A stretch of 64,000 nucleotides of DNA from Parablautia muri (GTDB lineage: Bacteria > Bacillota > Clostridia > Lachnospirales > Lachnospiraceae). The notes beneath the pieces were generated by a model. That model made no database searches, was not told where the DNA came from, and saw only the letters and a list, made by a program, of their open reading frames with translations. The DNA is taken from positions 1-64,000 of the forward strand of contig NZ_QZDT01000021.1 of the NCBI RefSeq assembly GCF_009917485.1, written 5' to 3'. The translations under genes were made by a program, and so were the position numbers. Below are positions 15,044-24,922 of the stretch, piece after piece; positions within the stretch are counted from its first letter, which is position 1; each line of letters starts with the position of its first letter.

Positions 15044-17371
15044 TTACAGTTCATTGATCGTTTCGGTAATTGCCATGTTACGAATCCGTTTTGCGGGGGC
15101 GTGCACCGCTGCGATGCACGATACGGAAACCAAAAGTAAAATAACGGCAATTGTTGAAAACGGAATTTTCCATGTCCCGCCAAAATGTGTAACAACAATC
15201 TTTACATAAATCAGATAATGGAGTATCAGCCCTAATATAATCCCGGCAGCCATACCGCAAAAAGCATAGGTGACAGCTTCACCCATTATCATCCTTGTAA
15301 GCTGTCGGCTCTCCATACCAACCGCACGCATTGCTCCATACTGCTTTATCCTTGCAGACACCCCCATAGAAACACTGTTCATAATATTCAGTGCTGTTAT
15401 GAAAGAAATAATTGCAAGGAAACCATAGGCCGCAAAACGAAACACCCAATAGCTGCTGTATACCTCACTTTCTTCTTCCCTGCGGTCTATGAACGAATCA
15501 CTGCCTGCTAAATTGCGGATTTTATCTATATCCGTTTCTGATACACCTTTTTCCAGTATCATATTTATCATCATATATCCCTGCTCACCGGTCAGGCGCA
15601 TAAATGTTTCCTCAGAGCAGACTACTACCGGCGAGCCGCTGACACTTCCGATTCCTTCCGATACAACACAGGAAATCTCAAGTTCATGGCCGCCAATATC
15701 TATTTTGTCGCCCACATCCAGTCGTCCATTCTCGCTGAAAACACTAAGCACATAACCGGAATCTCCATAAACCTTTGACAAGTTTCCGCTTGCCACAGAT
15801 TTTTTAGCGCTTTCCAGCATAAATTCATTGTAGGACACCAAATCAATCACTTTTTCAATTCCATTGATTTTAACCGGAAGTCGTACTTTATACATCGTAC
15901 CAAACGCATTTTTCACGCCTGGTATTTTGGAGAGCTGTTCCGCAAGGCTTAAATCTATGGAATTGCTATTCTCCTGACTTCCAATCGCAACATCCGGCGA
16001 AAAGTTGCTCTCTGACGGAAGCAGCTTATGCACAATATCAAGGCAGGCTGAAAAAGCAAGAAACAGGATAATTGTAATAGCGAATGAGCCTGTCATAAGA
16101 AAAAGGTTTTTCTTAGCTGCTGTTGCATGATGAATCCCCAATGCAGTTTCAATCTTAAAAAGTTTCGTATTTGCTGCATGTCTTACAGTTTTTTCCATTT
16201 CCGTATTGCCGGACACTGCCGCTATGGGAGAAACCTTCGCCGCCTGCCTGGCAGGAGAATGCGCCGCCATAAACACTGTAATGATCCCAACGGCGATTCC
16301 ACAGACAATACCGCTCACACTCACTCCGAAAAGCGGCATATCTGCAAACTCACCCTTGACAACCAGGCGGAGTATCGCACACAAAGCCCAACATACCGCC
16401 ATCCCAAGCAGGCAGCCTGCCGGAATGGCGCTCCTGCACCAGTTCAGGGCCTCCAGCCTTACAAAACGTACAATTTGTTCTTTGCTTGCGCCAATGCACC
16501 GCATCATTCCAAAGAACCTTGTCCTTTGCGCAACGTTGCTGTTCATACAGCTTGAAATCATCAGAATACCCGAAATCAATACTAACAGGAAACAGGCAAG
16601 AGCCAACGGATAAACGTTCTGTACGGTTTCATTGCTACTTGCTCCTGTCAGTCCAAGAACAGCTGTATTCTCGTCTATATTTTCGTCTTGAAGTCCAAAT
16701 TGTTCCTTTATATCTGCAATTGCTTTTCGGAGATTGGTTCTATCCGAAAATTGAATATAATATTTCGGATTGACATTTTCCTCATTCAGATTACAGATCG
16801 CCCAAAATGCAGTTCTGCCCATATAAGCACAGCACCCGTCAATCAGTTCATTCAATTCCGCATCATCCTCATAAAAAGCCGATACCATAAAATCAAAATT
16901 CCCCAAAGGTGTATTCAAAGTAACCTTGTCCCCTATGTTGAATCCAAACAGTTCTTTTGCATCAGCACTGAGGGCAATATCTTTATCATTTTGGGGATAA
17001 GCGCCCTCAACAGGATAATGCATCATATCGGCAAGATACGTTTCTTCAACGCCATATAAAACCACACTTTTTCCATTGATAAAATAATCCCGATCTGCAT
17101 CCGTATTTATATCTCCATATTCAGAAAATGCCACAATGTCGGAACGATGCTTTATCTGATCCGCCGCATCAGCCTGCACATCCTGGAGTATGATATGATA
17201 ATTCCCATGCTTATTTATCATGGCTGTCTGCTCTGCCCTAATCCACATTTCCGCCATGGAAAAAATAGATGTGACAAGAAAAACCGCAAGTACAATACAG
17301 ATACGTGTCATACGGCTTTGACGTTTGTGTACACGGGCTGAAATCGGTACAAGACTAAGATAGCTTTTCAT
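15044..17371 (-). CDS. ABC transporter permease, FtsX/MacB type
   Basis: A 775-residue membrane protein with the FtsX-domain layout. It has one N-terminal helix (about residues 25-45) and a large extracytoplasmic domain. Three helices follow near residues 255-375, then another helix and a second extracytoplasmic domain, and a final group of three helices at the C-terminus. Such permeases work with the adjacent ATPase to move or sense antimicrobial peptides or lipoproteins. The start MKSYLSLVP has GGGGAGG before it and overlaps the ATPase stop by 4 bases (ATGA). It is the first gene inside the left end of the outer element. A two-component system upstream fits a BceAB-like resistance module. 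Confidence 0.88.
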   Translation of the reverse strand: MKSYLSLVPISARVHKRQSRMTRICIVLAVFLVTSIFSMAEMWIRAEQTAMINKHGNYHIILQDVQADAADQIKHRSDIVAFSEYGDINTDADRDYFINGKSVVLYGVEETYLADMMHYPVEGAYPQNDKDIALSADAKELFGFNIGDKVTLNTPLGNFDFMVSAFYEDDAELNELIDGCCAYMGRTAFWAICNLNEENVNPKYYIQFSDRTNLRKAIADIKEQFGLQDENIDENTAVLGLTGASSNETVQNVYPLALACFLLVLISGILMISSCMNSNVAQRTRFFGMMRCIGASKEQIVRFVRLEALNWCRSAIPAGCLLGMAVCWALCAILRLVVKGEFADMPLFGVSVSGIVCGIAVGIITVFMAAHSPARQAAKVSPIAAVSGNTEMEKTVRHAANTKLFKIETALGIHHATAAKKNLFLMTGSFAITIILFLAFSACLDIVHKLLPSESNFSPDVAIGSQENSNSIDLSLAEQLSKIPGVKNAFGTMYKVRLPVKINGIEKVIDLVSYNEFMLESAKKSVASGNLSKVYGDSGYVLSVFSENGRLDVGDKIDIGGHELEISCVVSEGIGSVSGSPVVVCSEETFMRLTGEQGYMMINMILEKGVSETDIDKIRNLAGSDSFIDRREEESEVYSSYWVFRFAAYGFLAIISFITALNIMNSVSMGVSARIKQYGAMRAVGMESRQLTRMIMGEAVTYAFCGMAAGIILGLILHYLIYVKIVVTHFGGTWKIPFSTIAVILLLVSVSCIAAVHAPAKRIRNMAITETINEL

Positions 17372-18051
17372 TCGCTGCACCTCCCCAAATCAGTCAGTAC
17401 TCCGTCCGATACATTCAAAACCCTGTCTGCGGTCTGCGCAATGCTGCGGCTATGGGTAATCATAACAATCGTCTGTTCATATTTCCTTGACGCTTCTTTC
17501 AGCAGGGCAATCACCTCGCTGCTATTTTGCGTGTCAAGGTTTCCTGTCGGTTCGTCAGCCAGAATCAGCGATGGACGTGTAATTAACGCACGCCCGATTG
17601 CCACCCTCTGCTGCTGCCCGCCGGATAGCTGGCTGGGCAGGTGTCTGCGCCGTTCTTTCAGATTAAGCACCGAAAGCAGTTCTTCCAAATACTTTGTGTC
17701 CGGTTTCCGGTAATCAAGCAACACCGGAAAAACAATATTCTGCTCTACGGTCAGTTCCGGGATCAAGTTGAACGCCTGAAAGATAAAACCAATATTTCGC
17801 CGTCTGAAAATGGTAAGCTTGTGGTCATTCATGGAAAAAATATCATTTCCGCTGATAACTACCTTTCCGGATGTAGGAGCATCAAGTGCGCCTATCATGT
17901 TCAGAAGCGTACTTTTTCCGGAGCCGGATTCCCCGACAATCGCCACATACTCGCCTTTTGGAACAGAAAACGAAACTTTCTTTAATGCCTTCACGGCAGC
18001 TTCGCCGCTTCCGTAAGTCTTACTGACATTGCTGACTTCTAATAAATTCAT
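17368..18051 (-). CDS. ABC transporter ATP-binding protein (MacB/LolD/BceA type)
   Basis: A 227-residue ATPase with all motifs: Walker A GESGSGKSTL (about residues 36-45), Q-loop FIFQAFNLIPEL, signature LSGGQQQRVAIGRAL, Walker B LILADEPTGNLD and the H-loop MITHS. It drives the FtsX-type permease encoded immediately downstream with a 4-base overlap. The two genes and the two-component pair upstream read in one direction and probably form a peptide-resistance or envelope-stress unit carried as cargo of the outer element. Confidence 0.92.
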   Translation of the reverse strand: MNLLEVSNVSKTYGSGEAAVKALKKVSFSVPKGEYVAIVGESGSGKSTLLNMIGALDAPTSGKVVISGNDIFSMNDHKLTIFRRRNIGFIFQAFNLIPELTVEQNIVFPVLLDYRKPDTKYLEELLSVLNLKERRRHLPSQLSGGQQQRVAIGRALITRPSLILADEPTGNLDTQNSSEVIALLKEASRKYEQTIVMITHSRSIAQTADRVLNVSDGVLTDLGRCSE

Positions 18052-18150
18052 TGCATAAACACCTCTTTCTGTTTTGATAGCCCCAAATATAGCAGAGAAA
18101 TCCTACACCTATATTACAATTCCCCTACAATTTTGTTGGAATATGATTTT

Positions 18151-19176
18151 TCAAATCAGAAAATTCATTGTGAAAGAGGTTCCTCTGCCGAATATGCTGT
18201 CCGCCTCAATCGTTCCGTTATGAGCTTCTACAATCGCTTTTGCCAGCGGCAGCCCAAGACCAATCCCCTGCGTATCTTTCAAATAACGGCTCCGGTAAAA
18301 CCGTTTGAAAATATGATGTAAATCCTCCGGATAGATGCCGCTGCCATTATCCTTTATGGTGATTTGGACAATCGAAGCAAACACTCGCCATTCTATGCGT
18401 ATCCGGCCGCCTTTTCCGGTATGATCAAGTGCGTTTTTCACAAGGTTACTGATTGCTTCAATCATCCAGCTGCGGTCACATAAAAATGTGGTTTCCCCAC
18501 TGCCTGACAGACAGATTTCTATTCCTTCCTGATTTGCCCGGAACAGGAAATGGTTTTTTACACTTTCCGCAATCTCCGACACATTTTCCAATGATTTTTG
18601 AGGCACAATCATACCTGCATCCAGTTTTGTGATTTTCAAAAGATTCTGCACCAGCGCTTCCATCCGGTCAAGCTCCTGCTCGGAAAGCCGGGAAAAATCC
18701 TGAATTGTTGCCAGCCCCTCCGCCTCGTCCTGTATAAGCCCAATATAAAGATTGAGGGCAGCAAGCGGTGTCTTTAACTGATGTGAAATATCAGATATGG
18801 TATTTCGCAAAAATCTCTTTGCACTTTCTTCATTCTCCGCATGGGCATTTAAAATAGCGACCAAAGAATTCACTTCATGGAACAGCCTGTACAATTCTCC
18901 TTCGTCATTACATTCAATCATGACCTCCTTGTTGCCGGATATATATTCTGTAATCTGTGATATAGCGTTTTCCATAATTTTATGCTGCTTACTGAAATAC
19001 CTATAACAGAGTGCCAGTATTGTAGCGCTCATCAGCAAAAAGCATGCTATTGTGTAACCTGACGCATTTCTGACTTCAAGTTCCATAAGCAAGACCGCAA
19101 TCACTGTAAACAACAAAATGCACAGCAGAATGCCTCCAAAGAGCCGTTTGATTTTCCGGTTTACAAATATTTTCAT
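18151..19176 (-). CDS. sensor histidine kinase of an ABC-linked two-component system
   Basis: A 341-residue kinase: two membrane helices close together at about residues 14-34 and 41-60, with only a few residues outside, then a linker. The HisKA domain has TISDISHQLKTPLAALNLYI (phospho-histidine in SHQLKTP), followed by an ATPase domain with the N-box NLVKNALDHT, DNGSGIYPEDL, GIGLGLPLAKAI and a GRGTSF end. The short outer loop fits intramembrane-sensing kinases that rely on a partner ABC transporter. The start was set after GAGGTGG; it is 8 bases downstream of the regulator gene. Confidence 0.9.
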   Translation of the reverse strand: MKIFVNRKIKRLFGGILLCILLFTVIAVLLMELEVRNASGYTIACFLLMSATILALCYRYFSKQHKIMENAISQITEYISGNKEVMIECNDEGELYRLFHEVNSLVAILNAHAENEESAKRFLRNTISDISHQLKTPLAALNLYIGLIQDEAEGLATIQDFSRLSEQELDRMEALVQNLLKITKLDAGMIVPQKSLENVSEIAESVKNHFLFRANQEGIEICLSGSGETTFLCDRSWMIEAISNLVKNALDHTGKGGRIRIEWRVFASIVQITIKDNGSGIYPEDLHHIFKRFYRSRYLKDTQGIGLGLPLAKAIVEAHNGTIEADSIFGRGTSFTMNFLI

Positions 19177-19184
19177 CCTCCACC

Positions 19185-19871
19185 TCAATCCATCGTGTTC
19201 CATTTATATCCCATCCCACGGACCGTGACAATCCGTTTCGGTTCTCCTGGATTGTCCTCAATTTTGGTGCGAAGCCTGCGGATATATACGGTAAGGGAAT
19301 TGTTGTCTATATAACTTTCGTTACAGTCCCACAATCTGCCCAAAATCTGTTCTGGGGAAAGTATCTGGTCAGGATTTTCCATAAACAGACACAGGAGCTT
19401 ATATTCACTTGCTGTCAGTTCAACCAGCTCCCCCCTTTTGTATACCTCACCTTTTAAGAGCCGGATGCTGATACCGCCTGAATTTAATTCTGTGACAGCA
19501 GTGCTGAAATTTTCACTCCTGCGGAGCAGTGCATTGATTCTTGAAAGGAACACTGCCAGCTTGAACGGTTTTGTCATATAATCGTCACCTCCAATGTCAA
19601 GCCCCATGATAATATCTGTTTCATCATCAGCAGCAGTCAGAAACATAATAGGCACTTTTGAGCTCTGCCGTATCTTTTTGCAAAAATCAAAACCGGATCC
19701 GTCAGGAAGCGATACATCCAAGATAACCAAATCATATTTTCCGTCTGCCCATAACATGTCCGCTTCCAGTGTAGTACGTGCAATCACAATCTCATACCCC
19801 TGCTTTTTTACAGCAAAGGAAAGCCCGTTTATCAGGCTCAAATCATCTTCCAGTAAAAACAGCCGCTTCAT
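19185..19871 (-). CDS. OmpR-family response regulator
   Basis: A 228-residue regulator with a receiver domain (FLLEDDLSL, phospho-aspartate in LVILDVSLPDGSG at about residue 51, lysine in DDYMTKPF) and a winged-helix DNA-binding domain (LTASEYKLLCLFMENP, NSLTVYIRRLRTKIED, VRGMGYKW). It pairs with the kinase directly downstream and most likely controls the ABC transporter genes. The HTH gene upstream overlaps its start by 29 bases. Confidence 0.92.
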   Translation of the reverse strand: MKRLFLLEDDLSLINGLSFAVKKQGYEIVIARTTLEADMLWADGKYDLVILDVSLPDGSGFDFCKKIRQSSKVPIMFLTAADDETDIIMGLDIGGDDYMTKPFKLAVFLSRINALLRRSENFSTAVTELNSGGISIRLLKGEVYKRGELVELTASEYKLLCLFMENPDQILSPEQILGRLWDCNESYIDNNSLTVYIRRLRTKIEDNPGEPKRIVTVRGMGYKWNTMD

Positions 19872-20058
19872 TTGCTATTCCCTTCCTTCTTCCCTTTATT
19901 CTCCCATCTGTCGTCTTCCCAGCATCTTTCGGGATCAGCCACATACGGCTGAATTTTGCCACTCCGGGTATGCGCCCATCCTCACACAGCTTCTGTACCC
20001 GTCTTTCTGAAATGCCCCATTTTTTTGCGGCTTCCGGCGCAGAAATATATGCAGGCAT
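19843..20058 (-). CDS. small helix-turn-helix (excisionase/HTH_17-like) protein
   Basis: A 71-residue protein with a MerR-like winged-helix start: YISAPEAAKKWGISERRVQK and LCEDGRIPGVAKFSRMWLIP, then a basic tail. Proteins of this size and motif serve as excisionase-like or small transcription factors. It overlaps the response regulator gene and reads in the same direction, so it is probably part of that operon. Whether it acts on the element or on the transporter genes cannot be told. Confidence 0.78.
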   Translation of the reverse strand: MPAYISAPEAAKKWGISERRVQKLCEDGRIPGVAKFSRMWLIPKDAGKTTDGRIKGRRKGIANEAAVFTGR

Positions 20059-20215
20059 TCTTGCTCACTCCTTCTCGAATTTCTAACAGATATCATTATA
20101 TGCGTTCAATCGAATCGTTTCAAGCATTTCAAACTTTTCCGAAATAGAACAATTTCATATTTCTTTCACATTGGCATGGTAAACTTAAAACGCGGACGCA
20201 TTGCAGATTTTCGCG

Positions 20216-20344
20216 CAAGGGAATATTGACCTTGTTGTTTTAGATATAATGCTTCCCCATATTACAGAACTTAACGTACTCCATGAAATACGGAAGAAAA
20301 GCATTGTTCCTGTTCTTATGCTCACGGCTATTGAAGATGAATAG
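20216..20344 (+). pseudogene. response regulator receiver-domain fragment
   Basis: A 42-codon open frame encodes the middle of a receiver domain: IDLVVLDIMLPHITELNVLH with the phospho-aspartate, then SIVPVLMLTAIEDE and a stop. The start, the first strand, the lysine-containing end and any output domain are missing. Upstream and downstream frames are broken. It is on the opposite strand from the intact regulator nearby and is not a copy of it. It is a relic of an older two-component gene; a short A-rich open frame with a CCGCAAGC/GCTTGCGG hairpin follows it. Confidence 0.7.
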
Positions 20345-20522
20345 AAAAGAGAACATTTGAAAGAGAGGAATATGTAATGAAAAAATCAGTCATCATTTTC
20401 CGCTGCATACCGCAAGCTTTGCTTGCGGTACAGCTATCAGTCAATTCCAATTCATATCAGAATATACGATTAAGAATATTGCCCAATAAATAGTCCCTTT
20501 CTCTAAGTAGAATCGGTTTTTA

Positions 20523-21110
20523 TTATCTATTCCGCCATTCTTCCAGAGCCTTAAGCAAATATGCCATATTTTGCCCCAGACTTCTCATGGTTTCAAGACC
20601 TTCCTGATCCCCCAATACCTTTCCCGGCATCCGTCCGTATGCCATGGGCCAATAGGAAGCGCCAACGATAAACATATCCTGCAGCATAAAAAAATGATTC
20701 ATGGCATCTAGTGTATGTAATGCTCCGCCACGGCGTGCCGCCGTCACAGCTGCACCTACTTTATGCTGAAGCATATTTTCATGCCGGTTCATATCCGCCA
20801 CAACTGATGCCCGCTCCAGAAATGCCTGCATGTTTGCAGAAATATTGGCGGTATATACCGGCGAACCTAGAAGGATTCCGTCTGCCTGTATCATCTTTTC
20901 ATAGATTTCCTGAAACAGATCCTTTTTATGGACACAGTTCTTTTTCCCACCGCAAGCCCAGCAAGCCTTACAGGGCTCTATGACCTTACCGGCAAGCTGT
21001 ACCATCTCGGTTTCTATTCCTTCTTTATTTAGTTCCTCAAACACCGTGCCTATGAGAAGCGCCGTGTTTCCGTCCTTTCTTGCACTGCTGTTAATCGCCA
21101 AAACTTTCAT
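20523..21110 (-). CDS. NADPH-dependent FMN reductase / flavodoxin-like
   Basis: A 195-residue flavodoxin-fold oxidoreductase. The phosphate-binding start is VLAINSSARKDGNTALLIG. CKACWACGGKKNC is a cysteine cluster typical of the iron-sulfur flavoprotein-like branch, and LLGSPVYTANISANMQAFLE is the FMN-contact segment. It probably reduces quinones or flavins with NAD(P)H. GGAGG precedes the chosen ATG; the longer frame starts inside that leader. It is divergent from a LysR regulator 406 bases away, the usual arrangement for redox or xenobiotic-inducible reductases. Confidence 0.87.
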   Translation of the reverse strand: MKVLAINSSARKDGNTALLIGTVFEELNKEGIETEMVQLAGKVIEPCKACWACGGKKNCVHKKDLFQEIYEKMIQADGILLGSPVYTANISANMQAFLERASVVADMNRHENMLQHKVGAAVTAARRGGALHTLDAMNHFFMLQDMFIVGASYWPMAYGRMPGKVLGDQEGLETMRSLGQNMAYLLKALEEWRNR

Positions 21111-21516
21111 ACTCGTTACCTCCATTTCTCGCTTAGACAAACCCTGGCAATCTGTGCAGGTTTCCTAATGAAATCTTTTTATTCCTCTTTTTGATTTCAT
21201 TTTATTCCACAAAAATTGTAATATCAAATGCATATAACATATACCTATATATATCAAAAAAGTATTTTCACATCGGTTGGTATGGTTTCCGGTTTCGGTG
21301 ATACATCTGTAATCACAAGGGTAATGAGAGAAGGCAGATAAAATTTTTTCATATTCAATTTATATTTATACTTAATTTACATACTTGAAAGGCATAACTA
21401 AATCCGTTATAATGAAAGAGCAGCCGTTCAGCCTCTGGCTTTACTGTTACATGAAGGATATTTCCATTTCCGATATGGATGTGCCCGATATACACCCGCT
21501 AAAGGAGGATTTGCAT

Positions 21517-22404
21517 TTGGATATTCGAGTATTACAATATTTTCTGGCGGTGGCAAGAGAAGAAAGCATTACAAAGGCTGCTGAGGCTCTGTGTATGACT
21601 CAGCCCCCTCTTTCCAGACAATTGAAAGATCTGGAAGAAGAACTTGGAAAACAGTTGCTTATCCGCGGCAGTAAAAAGGTCACATTGACCGAAGACGGAA
21701 TACTACTACGCAAACGTGCGGAAGAATTAGTTGATCTAATGGAAAAGACAAAAGCCGAACTGACTTCTTCCCATGAAAATATCAATGGGGAAATCTATAT
21801 CGGCTGCGGAGAAACGGAAAGCATTTCTTTTCTGGCGCAGGCTGCCAAAAATCTTCAGAAAAAGTATCCTCTGATCCATTACCATATTTACAGCGGCGAT
21901 GCAGAACGTGTGATGGAAAAGCTGGATAAAGGACTGATTGATTTCGGCCTTTTGGTAGGCCAGGTCGATATCAGAAAATATGATTCTATACGCCTGCCAG
22001 TGAAAGATACCTGGGGCGTATTGATGCGCAAAGACAGTCCCTTAGCAGAAAAAGAGGCTGTTACACCAAAAGATCTCTGGGATAAGCCGCTGATTATTTC
22101 CCATCAGACTTCCATCAACAATGAAATGTTCTCCTGGCTGCAGACAGATATTTCCAAACTGAACATAGTTGCCACCTATGATCTGGTCTATAATGCCGCA
22201 CAGTTTGTAAAAAAAGGCTTCGGATATGTCATTGCACTGGATAAGCTCATCAATACAACCGGTGAGAGCAATCTTAGCTTTAAACCACTTTTTCCTCCTT
22301 TGAGAGCAGAACTCTATATCGTTTGGAAAAAGTACCAGATTCTTTCACGGGCTTCGAATATGTTTCTCAGACAGCTCCAGGAAGACTTGAATTCTGCCTG
22401 TTAA
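21517..22404 (+). CDS. LysR-family transcriptional regulator
   Basis: A 295-residue regulator. The N-terminal winged helix (VLQYFLAVAREESITKAAEA, then TQPPLSRQLKDLEEELG) is followed by a periplasmic-binding-like effector domain. The start is a TTG at 21517, chosen because AAAGGAGG lies eight bases upstream and the LysR domain begins at once. It probably activates the divergent flavin reductase in response to a small ligand. The region 21111-21516 between them is AT-rich and contains their promoters, but no single operator stood out. Confidence 0.88.
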   Translation: MDIRVLQYFLAVAREESITKAAEALCMTQPPLSRQLKDLEEELGKQLLIRGSKKVTLTEDGILLRKRAEELVDLMEKTKAELTSSHENINGEIYIGCGETESISFLAQAAKNLQKKYPLIHYHIYSGDAERVMEKLDKGLIDFGLLVGQVDIRKYDSIRLPVKDTWGVLMRKDSPLAEKEAVTPKDLWDKPLIISHQTSINNEMFSWLQTDISKLNIVATYDLVYNAAQFVKKGFGYVIALDKLINTTGESNLSFKPLFPPLRAELYIVWKKYQILSRASNMFLRQLQEDLNSAC

Positions 22405-22481
22405 CATACGGCAAAAAGGAGTATCGGAAGAAAGGCGGTGAGTCATTGGCAGAAAATAAATTGTGTCCGGAAAGGGAGTGT

Positions 22482-22517
22482 AGCTGTTTGCAGATTTTTC
22501 AGCTTCTACAAACAGCT
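22482..22517. other. hairpin between LysR gene and recombinase half
   Basis: AGCTGTTTG (22482-22490) and CAAACAGCT (22509-22517) are perfect complements. Only weak T-rich sequence follows on either strand, so it may be a poor bidirectional terminator for the two converging genes. Confidence 0.4.
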
Positions 22518-22556
22518 TTCTCACAGCCCTATCGCAAAGCATAACCTGCAAAAAAC

Positions 22557-23984
22557 TCAAAATAATTCCTCTTTCCATCGAAATTCCACATAAACTTTTT
22601 TTCCTTCAAATATTTCAATCCGGTTTATAAAACATAATAATGTATCACGGTCAAGGTTCGTTAATTTCATCGCTTCTTTAAGCTTTCTCAGCTTTAAGTC
22701 GGAAGCTGCACCATTGTGGAACAACTGCTTTTGCATTTCTTCCTGCCTGCGAAGCGCATTTTTTATTTCCTCATATTTCATTTCATAAATGGCGCTGAAA
22801 TTTTGAAAATCCGCCTCCGTAATAAATCCTGTCTTTAAATCCTCATACAGGCTGGCCCGCAGCCCCAGATATTTCTCCTGCTCCCTGTAAAGTCTCTTGA
22901 GCTCCTTGTCAAACCTGCTGATTTCTTCAAAATCAACCTCCATCCTTTGTATCTGCTCCATCTGTCTACATTTATCCCAAAAAACAGACAAATATATTTG
23001 CAATATTCGAAATACAACTTTTTTCAAGTCTTTTTCCAAAACACTGTGTCTGGTGCATCCCTGCCCCCTGTTTCTTTTAGCACAGATAAAATAAATTTTT
23101 GATATGTCTTTATAGCGGTTTATCCTTCGGTACATAGGTTCCTGACAGTCTCCACAAAACAAAAGCCCTGAAAAAAAATGAGAATGTATCTCTCCTGCTT
23201 TTGCTCTTATGTCAACTTTCAAAAGTTCCTGCACAATCTCGAAATCCTCGCGGGAAATAACAGCCTCATGTGTTCCTTCCACCCGAACCCATTCCTCCTT
23301 TGGCTTTGCCATTATTTTTTTTACCTTATAATTCACCTTTCCGCTTTTTCCCTGTACCATCACGCCTGTGTACATTTCGTTTGACAGTATTCTTCCAACC
23401 GTCACCGCTGACCACTTTGCAGTAATATTCGTCCTAAAACTGGTAGAATACTTTTCACCAAGGGATTTTTTATATTCCAACGGAGATAGAATTCCAAGAT
23501 CATTCAGTCTTTGTGCAATCGCCTTTGCACTCATACCTTCAAGCTTCCACGCAAATATCTTCCGAACAATTTCCGCAGCATAATCGTCCGGACATAGCTT
23601 GTTTTTATCCTCCAAAGACTTCCTGTAGCCGTACACGGCAAAGGCTCCTATGAATTTTCCCTGTTCTCTCTTTGTCCTCTGAGCGCTTTTTACCTTCTGC
23701 GAAATATCCCGGCAGTAGGAATCATTGATAAAGTTTTTTACCGGCAGTATAAGCGATTTTGTGTTGGTGTCTGCCGTCTGACTGTCAAAATTGTCCGTAA
23801 GCGCAATAAAGCGCACGTGAAAAGCCGGGAAGGTCTTTTGAATCAACCGCCCGGCTTCAATATAATCTCGTCCCAATCTGGATAGATCTTTTACTATCAC
23901 GCAATTTACGTTTCCTGTTTCAATGTCCGCCATCATCCGCTTAAAACCGGGCCGATCAAAATCGGCCCCGGAGAATCCATCATC
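22557..23984 (-). pseudogene. large serine recombinase, C-terminal part (split)
   Basis: A 475-codon stretch beginning DDGFSGADFDRPGF at the inner element's junction. It retains CVIVKDLSRLGRDYIEAG, the recombinase domain, a zinc ribbon (CGDCQEPMYR, CAKRNRGQGC), a coiled coil and the DUF4368-like end, but lacks the first 60 residues with the catalytic serine. Those residues are at 31658-31840 on the same strand, beyond the inner element. Joined at the GA core the two give an uninterrupted 535-residue recombinase. Until the inner element leaves, this gene cannot make an active enzyme. Confidence 0.9.
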
Positions 23985-24010
23985 TATGTAGTTACCGTCT
24001 TTGATACAAT
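23975..24010. other. left attachment junction of the inner element
   Basis: Plus-strand order: recombinase sequence up to the core TC (23983-23984), TA, TGTA (23987-23990), ten bases, TTGATACAAT (24001-24010). It mirrors the right junction at 31633-31660. Confidence 0.85.
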
Positions 24011-24042
24011 CTGATTTTTCCTTATACTTTTTGATTTTTCCT

Positions 24043-24396
24043 CTATACCTTTTTATTTTTTATCATTGCAACAATTGCAAGAATTGCGTTAATCAAACAC
24101 CAGAACGCCCAGATAACAAGATCGCTGTAATTGCCATATCCCGCAAACCCCATAAGAGCCGCTAATCCAAATAAAATGAAAAGTGCAATGTTGCCGCCCT
24201 TTCCCTTTGATTTTCTGGTAGCTACCGAAACGATCCCGCCTGCCAGCATTAAGATTCCAACGAAAATTCCTATGGAACCGGACGATCCGCCATTATTTTC
24301 CAATGCGTTCACCATCCCCGCTGCGCAGGACTGAACAGCTACCAATACAAATAAAATCATTGACAGAATTCCCGATACTAATTTCCATGTTTTCAT
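24043..24396 (-). CDS. small four-helix membrane protein
   Basis: A 117-residue protein with four hydrophobic helices: VSGILSMILFVLVAVQSCAA, a second around residues 43-57 (FVGILMLAGGIVSVA), a third at 69-87 and a fourth at 92-111. A short basic KSKGKGG loop lies between helices 2 and 3. The layout is shared by small Firmicute membrane proteins of unknown function. Its gene ends a few dozen bases from the left end of the inner element, so it is cargo. It follows the HTH gene in the same direction with a 13-base gap and is probably cotranscribed with it. Confidence 0.72.
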   Translation of the reverse strand: MKTWKLVSGILSMILFVLVAVQSCAAGMVNALENNGGSSGSIGIFVGILMLAGGIVSVATRKSKGKGGNIALFILFGLAALMGFAGYGNYSDLVIWAFWCLINAILAIVAMIKNKKV

Positions 24397-24409
24397 ACTC
24401 TACTCCTTC

Positions 24410-24868
24410 CTAACCTAAATATATTCCGCTTGTCCTTAATGTTTCCATTCCGTGCTCTTTGAGTATTTCATTGACATCAATGATATCTCCCGGACGTTCA
24501 TTGAAAATAATCATCAGCAGGGCATCCCTTGGCCGCTTCGCATACAATTCCGGCATCTCGTATTTCTTCAGCGCCCGCTGTGTTTGTGCCAAGGACATTT
24601 CAGCCGCATAACATATCCGCAGAATGACATCTCTCTGCCTTGTTCTTTTTTCCCCGGACAGCAGCTTATAACCATATCTTTCCGGGACATCCGCCCGCAA
24701 AAACACAAGCTGCTGCGTGAGCTTCTTTTCGCTGATAATATTTTTCATATACACAGTAAAATCTCCCTCCGTCAAGCACCCTACATTTTCCCTGCAATAA
24801 GTATTAAAATTTTTTATGTGCGTACTTTGCAACACCTTTTCTAATTCCCCTGTATTTTTCTCTCCCAT
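24410..24868 (-). CDS. HTH protein divergent from a Ser/Thr kinase
   Basis: A 152-residue protein with a helix-turn-helix-like centre (IISEKKLTQQLVFLRADVPE, then a YGYKLLSGEKRTRQRDVILR segment), a further helical block (AEMSLAQTQRALKKYEMPEL) and a C-terminal part without a known fold. GGGAGAAAC precedes the chosen ATG. Only 54 bases separate it from the start of a kinase gene on the other strand, so the two share a control region. It may be a substrate or the regulator of that kinase; this is inference from the pairing. I do not know a named family for it. Confidence 0.7.
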   Translation of the reverse strand: MGEKNTGELEKVLQSTHIKNFNTYCRENVGCLTEGDFTVYMKNIISEKKLTQQLVFLRADVPERYGYKLLSGEKRTRQRDVILRICYAAEMSLAQTQRALKKYEMPELYAKRPRDALLMIIFNERPGDIIDVNEILKEHGMETLRTSGIYLG

Positions 24869-24922
24869 AAGTTTCTCCCATCTGATATAATGTAGTAACA
24901 CTTCTTTGAAAGGAATGATAAC

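Noticed and set aside
16127-16613. Plus-strand frames opposite the ABC permease
   Set aside because: They mirror the permease coding strand and lack start signals and family features.
22557-23936. Complete recombinase starting at the ATG at 23936
   Set aside because: Coding similarity continues upstream to 23984 and the catalytic serine segment is missing; the N-terminal part is at 31658-31840.
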